Shown: positions 27,500-39,490, counted from the stretch's first letter. The stretch: 64,000 nt of DNA from Davidsoniella eucalypti (GCA_004009845.1 RMBW01000032.1:124001-188000), one strand, 5' to 3'. Numbers and translations: made by a program. Notes: generated by a model from the sequence alone, not told the origin.

Positions 27500-28751
27500 T
27501 TTTTTCGCTTCTTTTTTCTCGCCTTTACCAAAGCACCTTTTTAGTTTACTCGAGCGTTTTTTTTTCTTTTTTTTCCCTTTTTCCTCCCATAGATATCCTT
27601 TTTTCAGCGTCGCCCACCCAGCCTAAAGCATTGTCCATTGATGCGCCCAGTGCAAGAAAAGAAGTTGCTTTTTCTGCTCCTGCATGCAAGCACTCGCAGA
27701 AAAAACACGAATTGGCTATTTAACGACGTTGATGGCAACTACTTCTTTGACCTCTCCTCTGCTGTTGTTTATTGTGTTGCCCCTCGTCGTTCTATTTATC
27801 TTTCTTCTTCCCACCTCGTCCATCCCATTCCCTTTATTTCTTTTGCCTCTATTCGCTTCTCATCTGGTTTGGACTGGTACCATCATCAGACTTTTGACCT
27901 CTTCAACGCTTCATCTCTCGTCTCCCATTTCTCATCGCTTAACTTCAACCGCCTCTGCCTCTGCCCTCCCTCCACCTACCTACTGCCCGTATTCCAGCTT
28001 CCATTTCCTCATTTCCTGTCACGTCCCCATATACGCTAGACTGTATACAACACACATTACACACATTACATACTCTATCACTCATATCTTGGCCAATCGC
28101 CCCATCGACTCCAAGCCCGCCATTCGCCATAGGCCGCTTCCTACCGCCGTCAGCTCAGAAGACACCCAGCATACTGCCTACCGCAGAGCCTACAGACAGC
28201 AGCATCTATTGCCAGCTCCCATCACGGCCTGTTTGCTGTCTATTGATTGCTGCTCCTGGAAGCCGGTGTTGTGTGGCTCACCACCTCGTTGTGCAAAACA
28301 AAGCAAGCCAAGCCAACACAGGACAACCAACAGGACCAGCAGGTCCGCTTCACTGTCGCCTTGCAAGCACGCCTGACTGCCCAGTCTACACCCCCTTCGC
28401 CTTCCCTTTATATGAGACCTGGGCCCGGCTGCTGTTTGTCTGTCGTGTCGTGACGTGCATACCAAGTTGTCTACGCTGATATCGACATCTGCTGCACTAT
28501 CTTAACGCTGTGTTCATCTCGGCTGCCACTACTTCTTCTGACCTGTCCTTCTATATACAACCATCTACATAATGCTGGTGCTGTGCATATAGCTAGCTAT
28601 CCTCACGCACACTACTGAATCTACCGCATCAGCGAGCCGCTCCTTTACCACAAGTCACGCCAGCCGTGGCCTTGATCGTCATTGCAACACATATATACAC
28701 ACCATATCACCTTCCCGGAGAGTTCGCTGCTCTCCAACCCCTCTAGCCCCA
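27500..28751 (+). promoter_or_regulatory. pyrimidine-rich promoter and leader of PLC gene
   Basis: This stretch upstream of the phospholipase C start is strongly C/T-rich on the plus strand, as is common for promoters and 5' leaders in filamentous ascomycetes. It includes two overlapping open frames (230 and 133 codons) that come from the low stop-codon content of C/T-rich sequence. Several upstream ATGs are present, so the transcript start cannot be placed by eye. Confidence 0.5.
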
Positions 28752-31700
28752 ATGCTCTACCACATGAACACCCATTCGTCGTCAACCGTCACCATGGTTT
28801 GCGAGTTCCCCATTTCGCCTGTCCAGCACATTACGCTGTCCCATGCGCCTGAAGACGACCTGAGCTCGAGTCTCAGTGCTGCTGCTTCCATGCCTCCCAC
28901 ATCTTGCGAGAACTCACCGGTGGAATTGCTGCCAACTGATCACAACGGTTCCTCTGAGAGCACACCGTCGCCCTCGCCGGAACTCCTCCCAATGCCCCCG
29001 TCAGCGTCACCCGAGCTCTTAGCTGTCGTGCCTTTGCTCGACGAGAAGGACTCTGATATTACCATCACCCAAATTGCCGAGCTCCCCAAAAAGGCACTGT
29101 CCATCATTCCGTCCCCCAACGGCAGCCCGAAGCTCCCATTTGCTTCTCTTGCTGCCCTCACAACTGTGCCCTCTTCTAACTCTTCGTCCTCGTCGTCAAT
29201 CCCATCGTCGATCATGACATTCCCCGGCGCCAACTCACGCACAACAGAAGGTCTCGTCCGCCGCATATCCCACCGTGCTCGCAAGCTCGGTCGTCGTGGC
29301 AACACCTCCGTACCGTCTGCCAGCCGTGAGAACAGCATTGGCCCTGCCGTTGCCCGTAACAGCAGTGTCCGCAACAGCTCACCACATGCTACGTACTCTG
29401 CCGTCGCTGCTACTGCCCCAGATATGACTATGGCTTCACCAACAGCCTTGGCTACAGCAACGGCCTCTCTGACGACACATGCCACTCGTGCGTTGGACAA
29501 AGACCGCTACTATCCCAGCGACCCCGAGGACTCCATCTCCGACTTCGAACTTAACGGAGACGGCGGTAGCACTACTGGCAGTGACTCCAAGTGTGATGCT
29601 GTTTACTCTCCTGAACTGATACGCGGTTCTTGGGTCACCAAGGTGTCTAAGAAGGGCCGCAAATTGGTCAATCTCTTTGCCGACCCTCGTACTGCCACCA
29701 TCTCCTACACCACCGAGTCTCAAAAACGCAGAGTCATTTCCATCGACAACATCGACTCCGTTCGCTATGGCGCCGACATCGACCAGTACCGCACCGAAAT
29801 GAATGGCTCGCCTGAGGAAACTGCCTTGTGGTTCACTTTGGTCTGCATCCTGCCCGAAACTAACAACATCAAGGTTGTCCACATGATTGCCAAGGATACC
29901 AGGGACATGAAGTCCTGGACCGTCACACTCAGCTCTATCATGCGTTCCCGTGAGCGCGAGATGGTTTCCCTGATGAGCCTCAATGACAGTGTTCTCCGGG
30001 AGTTATGGCGGAAGGGCGCTCGTCTTCTGGGTGACGATGACACTGATATTGAGAAATGCCGCATTCCCTTTGACAAGATGGAAAAGCTTTGCCGTAACCT
30101 TCACATCAATGCTCCTATGCGTCATCTACGCATGTACTTTGACCTCTGCGCACCGGAACAAAGCTGCCTCGACTACACAAGATTCTGCCGCTTCCTTAGC
30201 TACGTCCGTGACTCCAACGCCATTAACTTTGTCTACCACCAAGTTGCCAAGAACAAAACCGATGGCATGCCTAAAGAAGAGTTTCTGCAATTTCTCCGTG
30301 AAAAGCAGGGCGAAGACACTGAATCGGACCCTCAGTTCTGGGACAACATCTTTGACCAGTACAGCATTGAGTGTGAGGAAGGCGTCCGATTCACCGAGCT
30401 TAGCATGTACAACTATCTCCGCTCGACTCACAACGACCCTTTGAAGAAGCAGCCCGTGACCAAGTTCGACCAACCCATGAACCGCTACTACATCTCTAGC
30501 TCTCACAACACTTACCTCCTAGGTCGTCAGATTGCCGGCTCTTCTAGTGTCGAGGGTTACATCTATGCCCTCATTGGCGGCTGCCGCTGTGTAGAAATCG
30601 ACTGCTGGGATGGCCCCAATGGCGAACCTCAGGTTCTTCATGGCCGCACACTCACATCAGCCATCACCTTCGAAAGCTGCATTGCTGCCATCAACAAATG
30701 GGCCTTCTATTCGTCCAAGTATCCCTTATGGATCTCCCTCGAAGTTCACACTAACCCCGCCCAACAAGCTCGTATGGTTGAAATCATGAAGGCCATCTTC
30801 AGCGAGCGTCTCGTAACTGAGACCCTGGATCCTACATCCTTGACACTCCCTTCTCCTGAAGAGCTCATCGGTCGTATCCTGATCAAAGTTAAAAAGCCCG
30901 TAGTCAAGGACGAGTCAAGACAGTCTCAAGAAATCAAGACGCGCCGCCGTGGTAACAGTTTAACTTCCGGGTCCACCGCGCCACGTATAGTCTGCGACAT
31001 TCAGCCCTCTCACTCCATGCCTCCTAGCCCCGAGCTGCATGCTTTTGGTCGGTCCAGAACGATGCCAGTGCGTGATGGCGCTGAGTTGCTATACTCACTT
31101 GGCCCAGACTCAGACAGCGCCAGCGACGTTAGCATCGAGAACAAGACTGTCAAAGTCCTGGGTGACCTTGGTGTATACTGTACCGGCGTCAAGTTCCGTG
31201 GCTTCGAGTCTGCCGAGGCTAAGGCATTCAACCATATCTTTTCCTTCAAGGAAGATAGCTTTGAGAAATGCAGCCGCACCAAGGACTTGAAGAGAGCACT
31301 TGAGATGCACAACCGTAGTTACCTTATGCGCGTCTATCCCAGCCAGTTCCGTGTTACCTCCAACAACTTCGACCCTTTGACCTATTGGCGTCGCGGTGTT
31401 CAGATGGCGGCCCTCAACTGGCAGACTTTCGACATTGGCATGCAGCTGAACCGCGCCATGTTTGCTGGAAGCAGCGACAGTTCTGGCTACGTGTTGAAGC
31501 CAGCCTCTCTACGCCAGCATGAGATTCTACCGAGCTTCCTTCAGACCTCTCAACGCCACTACCAACGCAAGGAGATCAGCCTCTATGTTTCGGTCATCTC
31601 GGCCCAACAGCTTATCTGCCCACCGGGCATCCGAGCCATGAACCCGTACATCGAAATCGAAATATTCCACGCCAGCGACCCGCGCTACAAGACAAGCACC

Positions 31701-32165
31701 GAATCGGTTCTCAAGGACGACATGGTCTCGTCCAAGAAGTACCGCACCCGCATTGTCCCTAACAACGGATACAACCCACGCTTCCAGTCATGGTTCAAGA
31801 TCGACTTTACTACCCGCAACGAGGATCTTGTCTTTGTGCGCTTCAGCGTCAAGCTATCTACTGATGGCACTACTTACCCCAAGGAGGCTACCACGGTCGG
31901 CGTGTACATGATCAAGCTGATCAACCTCGCCAACGGGTATCGTTTCCTACCTCTATGGGACCGCAAGGGCTCCCAGTACCTGTTCTCCAACCTTCTTTGC
32001 GATATAAAAGTCGGCCCAATCCGTCCCATCACCGTCTTCTCGGATCCGCCCATGGCCGATGGCCCATCGAAGCTGCGTAGCATCGGTGGCAAGGTCTTTG
32101 GACGCAGCGGAAGCACTAACACTAGTCCCCGCTCGACTTTTGAGAAAGAGACGGCTCAGCCTTGA
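28752..32165 (+). CDS. phosphoinositide-specific phospholipase C
   Basis: Hydrolyses phosphatidylinositol 4,5-bisphosphate to IP3 and diacylglycerol at the membrane. It is a single uninterrupted frame of 1137 codons. Order: a Ser/Pro-rich disordered region (1-280), a PH-like domain (about 287-402, beginning near SWVTKVSKKGRKLVNLF), an EF-hand-like region (about 420-560), the catalytic X box (about 570-720), a short basic linker (RRRGNSLTSGS), the Y box (about 800-917), a C2 domain (about 940-1080) and a basic Ser-rich tail. The catalytic histidines are present at 585 (SSHNTYL) and 630 (LHGRTLTS), with predicted Ca2+ ligands N586, E615, D617 and E664. This is the delta-type layout usual in fungi. 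Three in-frame ATGs compete; the third, at 28794, has the best context (ACCATGG) and would give 1123 aa. Polyadenylation could use AATAAA at 32621. Confidence 0.96.
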   Translation: MLYHMNTHSSSTVTMVCEFPISPVQHITLSHAPEDDLSSSLSAAASMPPTSCENSPVELLPTDHNGSSESTPSPSPELLPMPPSASPELLAVVPLLDEKDSDITITQIAELPKKALSIIPSPNGSPKLPFASLAALTTVPSSNSSSSSSIPSSIMTFPGANSRTTEGLVRRISHRARKLGRRGNTSVPSASRENSIGPAVARNSSVRNSSPHATYSAVAATAPDMTMASPTALATATASLTTHATRALDKDRYYPSDPEDSISDFELNGDGGSTTGSDSKCDAVYSPELIRGSWVTKVSKKGRKLVNLFADPRTATISYTTESQKRRVISIDNIDSVRYGADIDQYRTEMNGSPEETALWFTLVCILPETNNIKVVHMIAKDTRDMKSWTVTLSSIMRSREREMVSLMSLNDSVLRELWRKGARLLGDDDTDIEKCRIPFDKMEKLCRNLHINAPMRHLRMYFDLCAPEQSCLDYTRFCRFLSYVRDSNAINFVYHQVAKNKTDGMPKEEFLQFLREKQGEDTESDPQFWDNIFDQYSIECEEGVRFTELSMYNYLRSTHNDPLKKQPVTKFDQPMNRYYISSSHNTYLLGRQIAGSSSVEGYIYALIGGCRCVEIDCWDGPNGEPQVLHGRTLTSAITFESCIAAINKWAFYSSKYPLWISLEVHTNPAQQARMVEIMKAIFSERLVTETLDPTSLTLPSPEELIGRILIKVKKPVVKDESRQSQEIKTRRRGNSLTSGSTAPRIVCDIQPSHSMPPSPELHAFGRSRTMPVRDGAELLYSLGPDSDSASDVSIENKTVKVLGDLGVYCTGVKFRGFESAEAKAFNHIFSFKEDSFEKCSRTKDLKRALEMHNRSYLMRVYPSQFRVTSNNFDPLTYWRRGVQMAALNWQTFDIGMQLNRAMFAGSSDSSGYVLKPASLRQHEILPSFLQTSQRHYQRKEISLYVSVISAQQLICPPGIRAMNPYIEIEIFHASDPRYKTSTESVLKDDMVSSKKYRTRIVPNNGYNPRFQSWFKIDFTTRNEDLVFVRFSVKLSTDGTTYPKEATTVGVYMIKLINLANGYRFLPLWDRKGSQYLFSNLLCDIKVGPIRPITVFSDPPMADGPSKLRSIGGKVFGRSGSTNTSPRSTFEKETAQP

Positions 32166-34220
32166 AGGCTGTTTCTATGCCTCGTTATCTTGCTTCTTAT
32201 CATTCTTCCAGCATATATTTATTTCTTTTTTTTATTCTTTTTTATACTCTTTTTGGCATCTACACGGGGCACTATTTTTTCTCGTTTTCTTTTTCTTTAC
32301 GACTGGCATGAACCAACCACATGATATTTTAGAGCTGCTATTACTACTACAACAACTCGATTGCGCCTGCTTTCTTTTTCTATATCGTTTTCCTTTATTA
32401 CACTACTTGGCATACTTCGATATACAATCTTTTTCTACTGGCGTTGGAACCTCAAAAGAATTTCCCTTTTTCTTCTTCTTTCTATTTTCTACATTGTCAC
32501 TTTTTACATCTCCTACAACGGAGCCCTCGTTCGCTTTTTTCATCGACATAATCTCCTTAGTTTTTGCTTTTCTCTATTACACTATTTCCTTTTTTCTGTT
32601 TTACCTTTGGGCTACAAGCGAATAAATACCCTTGATCTGGACCTTGCACTCAAACTCTGTTCGAACAATTTGCAATATATACAACACTGAAACTTTAACA
32701 CTATTTGCACTAGTTTAGGCTTGAAGGCCTATTATTCTCTTCTTATTTCTATACCTTTTTACCCCCTTTACTTTATTTTTTATTTCCTAATAATCTCTTG
32801 TTTTTTGTTCATCTACTTTTCTATATATCACTCGTTACAATCATGCATTCTTTCATTTTTCTTATATCATAGTTTCCTTAGTCTTGTTTCCTATTTGTGT
32901 TTTCTATCATGTATAGTTTTCCATTTGGTTATCTTACATGTGCATATATATCTCCTATTTTTACTAGTTGATGGGCTGCTTTTCTATTTTATTCATTGTT
33001 CACCCTTTAACCTTTTTCTTATGGTATTATCATCAACTGTTTTGGGCATATATAACTATTATATGAGAACTATTGCGTGCTCTTTTTTATTTAAGAGGGA
33101 GAGGAGTAATTTTTTTATTCTTCCACTTCTCTTTCTCGAGTATTTTCGTCGAGCTGGGTTTCCTTTTTTCTATTTTCATATTTATTATAGGCATTTATTA
33201 CTATAATTTTCTTACTACTACACTCCGTTTTTTTCACTCCCCCCTTATATGCACTTGGATTTTTTGACTATTTAATTGTTTCTACTATATCTATAGTTAC
33301 TTGATTTCTTCAATTATTCATTTTTGGGGCTTTATCATCATTAGAACATGTACATTGGGAATCATCCTTCCATAGATACACTTCATTATTGCATCACCTA
33401 AATACTACCAATGACTAACGCATAATCTATTCCATTTTTCATTATTTTGTAGTTTTCCTTATTTATGTTTAGGAATTGGGTATGTGGATTTGAGTAGTTT
33501 TATAAAACAAAGAACGCCTAAGTCATTGTTATTTTTTCGAGAAGAACATGATTTGCATTACTTACTGAAGTCATGAGAGATTTGATCAAGGACAAAAAAT
33601 AACTTAAATAGCTGCTTTTTGGGGGACTTGGGCGGCCTCTTCATATCTTGAATATCATAATTTTGTTAGTTATATCACCTTAGTATATTTAATTGTTTCA
33701 ACTATGGAAATTCAAAATATCCATATGCATTTGATCCATCTACATGGATTAAAATATAACAGTTTTGGGAGATTTCTCATTAACCTTTAGTTGTATGTGT
33801 TAATATTCTTAAAAAGAAAAGAATTGGGTTCTTTTTGGAGTATACAACTACATGGTCGAAGTTAGAAGGATATCAAGGTTTACATAAAACCGAGATCTTG
33901 GGTATAATTAATACATTCTTTGGTCTTTTTTTTAAAAAAAAAATATCATCATCATTTCTGAGATGTTGAGATCGCCATAACTTTACTATGTAAGACTGAT
34001 GGAAAACGTGATATACCTGAGTATATTTTTTTTTATAGATATAATGATGATCGTCTTGACACCATTTTCTTGTTTTTTGGCCTTGTGAATCAATATTAGC
34101 GTAGGTTTATGACATGACTTATTATCTTCCGCTTTTTATATAAATATATATAATTTTTTTTCATTTCCAAATATCATGTTAATTATATAGCTTAGGTAAC
34201 ATATGCTATATCGTCGTCTT
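32166..34220. other. convergent intergenic region, T-rich tail of PLC
   Basis: The region lies between the stops of the PLC gene (+) and the TFIIIC gene (-). From 32.2 to about 33.3 kb the plus strand is extremely T-rich, giving long but meaningless Phe/Leu/Ser-rich frames (for example 32059-32625 and 32721-33206). AATAAA occurs at 32621-32626. From 33.3 to 34.2 kb it is plainly AT-rich. No gene is seen. Confidence 0.6.
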
Positions 34221-36653
34221 TTACTCTGCATCTGCATCCTCAATCTCCATCGGGTTACTCTGGAATAGACGCGGATCAATCCTGAGATTCAACGAATCGG
34301 CATCGATACCATCGTCATCATCGTCATCATCATCTCCATCCTCGTCTTCTTCCTCCTCTTCATCGTCATCATCTTCTTCTTCGTAGTCCTCATAGAACTC
34401 ATGCTCAGTATGTCTACCAGTTTCGCGACTAAAGTAATTTCCGTATCCGCTAGTTGGCTCGTGGTATTGATACGTGTGATTGTGTAGAGTATCACCGGAG
34501 TAATTCTGACCGAATGCTGTGCTTTGCTCGGCATGTGGTGGTCGGTGTAGGGCGTAGTAGGAGTGAGCGTTCATGGTCGTCGGGTCTTGGTATTCGTGTG
34601 CTTGGTCTGGGAAGCCGGGGAATTTGCTCGCATCTTTGTATGAGTGTACTTCGTCGACATCCATACCAACATCTCTGTTCTCTCCTTCTTCGTCTTCTTC
34701 TTCCTCTTCATCGTCGTATCCATCATCCATAGTTTTGGCCTTACCAACCTTGTTCTTCACCATGATATTCTCCTTCGGTCGTAGCCTACGATTGTTATTT
34801 TTGTATCGGTGACCACGAAGAATCTTGAGTTCATCTTCAGTCAGATTCAGCGACGGTAGCTTGATGCTAATGTAACTGCCGGGTGGCGGCGTTTCATCAC
34901 GTGTGGACCGGATGATATCAAACGCGTGCGGATCTAGCTGACGATTGAATCGGATAGCTAATAACTTCCATTTCATAACAGCTTTAGCCTTGGCCCATAG
35001 ACCTTGGTGGTACCAGCCGCTGCCGGTTATATCACAAGTAGGCCGCATGGCCGCATCGTCAAACATTTGTGCGAGCAACGGGTCGGTAATATCGCACACT
35101 TGCCATAACTTGCCATTGGAGAAAAAGGTTTGGCCGTCGAAGATATGGCTGGCCGAGCCATTTTCAACGTACACCAATTGTTGGCCTTTGCGAATAGCAT
35201 GCCACGAGCGCTTATCGGCGCCATTCTGAACAAACGGTAGCTTGAAAAACATGGTTTGATAGATGCGGTATTTGGGGTCCTTACGAGGATCGACACCGTA
35301 GGCAATGACGGCGTCCTTAAATGGGCCGCCTTTGAACTGATATGCTGTGTAGGAAATGTACTTTTTTAGCACGTTCCATGTCTTGATCTTGTTTCCTAGG
35401 CGATTGAGTAGCGAACGGCGTGTCCAGATTGGCCGGTCACGGAAGGCAACTTCAAGATCATCCATAATCTCGGCCATAACGGGATCACTGAGATCGGGCG
35501 GCATACGCGGGCCGGTAGGCACAGTTTCTACGGTAGGTTTAACGAAGTGGCCAACCATAACAGCCGCGGTGATATTCATGACACGCTCCTCGCCGCCTTC
35601 ATCGCGAACCGCACGCACATATGGATTCTGCTCGTAGTTGTAGTTGAATGGTAGTGTCATGTGCGTAAATGTTGGCGGTGGGATAATGTCAGTGTTCGGT
35701 TGACGGTCAAGACCCGGCGTAAACTTGAAGGACTTTATTTTCTCAACTATTGAGATGTGTTAATGGTGGATCTCCTTGGGGTTCTTTTTTGTAAATGACT
35801 TACTATCGCCAGAAAGAACATCTTTGGCAAAGCGTTGAGTGAACTCAGAATGGGAGGCTCCCCAACTAAAATCAGCCAGTCCTACAAGAAGTATATCATT
35901 AGTATATGTCCGAAGTTGATTTCTTTCAATGAAGATTGTTTTTAAGAGTTAATTCACCTTTATAACGATGAGTATGCTTGATAAGGCCAACAGCTTCAAC
36001 CTCATAGTCGTCCACGTTGTCTTGAAGCTGCCTCCGGAGTGTCTTGGGGTGATCTAATCTCCCATAAGACCTCGCATTACCCGTAGAGTTTGGCGGTCTC
36101 TCTTCTTCAGTTTGAATTTCTGCGGTTGGCGGAAATTCAAACGGGCCAGTGGTACCACGCTTCCGTCTCCGGCCGGTCCGTTTGGGAACTGTGACCTTGA
36201 GCACGACATTGTGACTGGATGCATTGTGTGAGAGAAGTGGAGGCAAGAAGGGGCTATCTGGGTTCAGATAGAATTGTAGCGAGTTCCGATTAGGCTCCAG
36301 GATCTAGTCGATGAGAGTTAGAAATCAAGAAACAAACAGAATACCACAATTCCTTCCGTTTTTTCCTTGTCGTGGTTAAGCTCTATGGGGGGTCTTACAT
36401 CGGGAAACGAAGGCGTCCGGCCAAAAGCGTTGCGAGCCCGGTCCAAATTCAACACAATCATGGGCACTTCCACAGCTCCAAACAGGTTGGGTTGGATAGC
36501 ATAGCTCGGTGCGCCTTCTACATTCTTAGACACTCCCATGGATTTCTCCGGGCCTAGCTTCGGCGCCGCCATGATGCTCTCAAGGCCTCGCTCATCAGCA
36601 GACGAAGAGATTTCCTCCTCGTCCACAGACATGGCGGTGCTAGACTGATTCAT
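34221..36653 (-). CDS. RNA polymerase III factor TFIIIC, tau95/Sfc1-like subunit
   Basis: Subunit of the six-subunit TFIIIC that recognises the A box of tRNA genes and recruits TFIIIB; nuclear. Exons on the minus strand are 36653-36345, 36303-35958, 35881-35804 and 35746-34221, giving 752 aa. Family signatures are the N-terminal segment VLKVTVPKRTGRRRKRG (exon 2), the DFSWGASHSEF segment (exon 3) and the DNA-binding region around 340-470 (RPIWTRRSLLNRL, then ISYTAYQFKGGPFKDAVIAY). Two acidic stretches follow, at about 586-604 and a long Asp/Glu tail after 690, as in yeast tau95. Intron 1 is only 41 nt but has a TCTAAC branch site. A second ATG at codon 8 is possible. Telobox-like motifs lie about 190-240 bp upstream. 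Confidence 0.92.
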
Positions 36654-39490
36654 AGCAAAGATAGTAGTGGCTCTGAATCTTAGGCAGTACTAGGAAGTAG
36701 GGCGCCGTTTACCGATTCATTGGTTCGATGGACAAAATGTGTACGGCTGCTTAGTTTTTCGTTTGCAGCTAAGATTCTTGAGATTTTATCTCGTTTATGA
36801 GCTCTCATTGTAAACGGCGGTCCAAAGTGGATTAGTACAGGGTTAGGGTGATAAATAGCATTACTAGGGTTATCATTAAGATAGGGTTGTCTCAAGACAG
36901 TAGGATAGCACTTGTTTACCAGTGATAACTCAATTACAACAAATATCGTTTGGGCTACAGCACTAGAGAGTCTGCCGAGAATAAACTGGGAATAAAATGC
37001 TGCTTATTCATGTTACTAGCAAATACTGCCTGCTGATTTTGACGGCTTGTGACCCCGTAAGCTGTGTCGAACAGTGCATGGAAACCACACCAACCGTGAA
37101 CACTACATGTCAGACTATGGGATCATACAGCATAGGCAATGTACCTATTTACTGTATGATAGGCGGCATGATTTGTGCGACATCAGCTGCTGGGCAGCGC
37201 GAGGACAACTAAGGGTAGCATCTGATGGGGATAGAGTGAGAGAAGAAGAGGAAGAGAGAGATGATACAAATACATGTGCATAGATAGTATCACAGCTGGA
37301 CTGGGTGTCTTTTTTGGATTGTTTGGTTCTGGATCTCCCTTGTTTGCAGGACACGCAGATATTTCCCTAGACTTGTTGTTGCTAGCGCCATGTACGCTTC
37401 CCTTGAAATGCAAGATTAGTCGGTAGTATTTCACGGTCATCCCATATGCCGGCTCCCTGGTTTATGATAAAAAGGGCATGTTGCCTGTAAGGACAAAAAG
37501 CATTAAGAGCGAAGGAATGGTCCGCTAGGACAGGATCCTCGCCCATTTGCTACTACAAATGGCTATAGGCTTGTACGATTTACCTGTTATATTTTGCAGT
37601 TTTTCTTGTTGGTTGGAGGCGCTATAGTTATGGAGCTAAAGCCTCTAGATTGCGCTGGGCACAAAAAATAACTAAAAGAGATGCGGTACCTGCATAATAT
37701 AGAAACTTGGACGTCTCTTTTTGGTGCTATATTTGCTGTTATAGTGGGCGGCTGGTTGGCCATGGTTCGGAGACCTACTTCGCCCTGTGACTTGCCCCGT
37801 GATCTCTGGAAAAGGCAAAAGCCTCCATCTAATCCCCTGGAGTAGCCCCTTGCGGAGGATGAGATGAACATCTGGCACCAGGTGTCAAATTGGAGAATTG
37901 ACAGTGGCATGTCAGGAGATGCCAGGAGAACGAAATCCTGATAACAAGACAGTGAGATATGCACCATGATTTAGTATGTGTTGTTTACTGGTTGGTTTGT
38001 TGATGTGTTTCTCAAACAATGACATCAAAAATGAATTAGATAGTGTAGTGTAGAAAGAAGCCAATATCGTGCCATATCCACACTAGCAATCCGTGCCTCA
38101 ACTGTGATTGCTTGTTCTGAGTGAAGACTCGTTCGTTGTCATCAGCTATTTTTATTGATTTGTTGTTGATATTGCTGTACGTATAGCTTTTTTTTAATCT
38201 TTTTTTTTTCTTAATAATTCATTATTAATCTCATGGAGCTATGAAGACGTTGTATATATATGTAGAACTGATTGTAAAAAGTTGTAAACGATAAATCCCA
38301 CATTTGGCGCAATCTTCTGTATAACGAGTGTCTACCGCCTCAACAGCTGATGCATGAAATTATTGCATGTATTTTCGACTGTACATACCTATTTGTTTCG
38401 CCAGTCTTTCATTTGTCTGTTGTTTGTCCCTAGATTACTTGACGCTGAGCTTTCTCTGCCAGCAGCCCACGTGCCTGTCTCTTTTCTCTCATACCACCAC
38501 ATTTGATTGGGCGGCTAGAGCCCTTTGCTCTCTGTTTAAACAAGAAAAAAAGAAATACAGTGACCAGCATCTCCTTCGGACGCCCTTCATCGCCCGCGGC
38601 CCGCTGCTTCATGCTAGTCCTCGCTTCCCTGCTTGCCCCAATTCAACTCTCAGTTGCTGGAGCTTTCGACGATAGCTGCCTTAGTTGCTGATTCGGCCAC
38701 TAAGTTTAGTTAGTTACCTGTGCTGCTGCCACTCCTGCTGCACTGTTGCTCTTCTATTCCTTCTTGTCCCCCGTCGCCAAACAAACCTCGATTCCGTTTT
38801 CCACCACGACGAAGCGTGTTGTTATTCTCGCCGTCTTGTCCTTTTTTTCTCCTGTGTCTCTTGTCCATTTCCCTTCTGCAGACTGCGCCCGTGTATTTTT
38901 CTTCTACTTATCATTTTTCCGTCTTGTCTTAGTTGATCTGCCTATTATCTTTAGCCAATGATCGATTCTAGGCCGCCAATAGCAATAGCTACAGCCAATC
39001 TGCCTGGAACCAACAGTCAAAGTCAACTAACCAGCTGCTTCTGGCACTAGCGGCATTTTGCCCATCTCTTCTGCTTTGCCTCCCATTAGCCACTAAACCG
39101 ACCCCCTCAACGCCAGCAACGAGCCAGCCTCACGCAAAGCTTCAGCCTTGTTGCACCTTTCTGGCCCCGTCTGTCCCGTTTCGCTCTGCTCTGGCTCTGC
39201 TCGACCCAGCTCTGCTTTGCAACTGCAACTGTACGTACCTGTTGCTCGCATCGTGCCAGATCGTTTTTGAGCCCCGCCACCCACGACGATCTCGCGATCA
39301 TTTCCAAGTCGACCGCCCAGACGCCTGCACGAGGGAAAATAATTACCAGTGGTGCATTTCCCCTCTTCTGCCGTCCCCCTATCTGCCTGCCGCCTTTCTT
39401 GGGTTCATTTCTATCTTCATTTCTATTTCCATCTCCATTCTCATCCGTCCGCCGCCCTACCTTGCCGGACGGGCGCTCCTAGTATAGCCC
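36654..39490. promoter_or_regulatory. divergent intergenic region between TFIIIC and PP2A B56 genes
   Basis: This is a shared upstream region of about 2.8 kb. The left end carries the telobox cluster and a GA-rich patch (37237-37263), which is C/T-rich on the minus strand. The right end (about 38.4-39.49 kb) is C/T-rich on the plus strand and probably contains the B56 leader, with several short upstream open frames. No coding gene is recognised in the middle. Confidence 0.5.
36839..36889. promoter_or_regulatory. cluster of three telobox-like motifs upstream of TFIIIC gene
   Basis: AGGGTTAGGGTG lies at 36839-36850, TAGGGTTA at 36865-36872 and TAGGGTTG at 36882-36889, all in one orientation within 51 bp. 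They sit 186-236 bp upstream of the TFIIIC start codon. Motifs of the TTAGGG/AACCCTA type are bound by Myb-type telomere-repeat factors such as Tbf1 in yeasts and occur in promoters of translation and ribosome-related genes. The motifs are seen; binding is inference. Confidence 0.5.

Noticed and set aside
27684..28376. 230-codon open frame upstream of PLC
   Set aside because: It lies in strongly C/T-rich leader sequence, which has few stops; it is Thr/Ser/Leu/Pro-rich, overlaps another long frame and matches no family.
28940..29500. 186-codon minus-strand frame
   Set aside because: It is antisense to the Ser/Pro-rich N-terminal part of PLC and has no recognisable features.
32059..33206. Phe/Leu/Ser-rich frames after the PLC stop
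   Set aside because: They come from T-rich 3' sequence (TTT, TTC and CTT codons) and have no domain.
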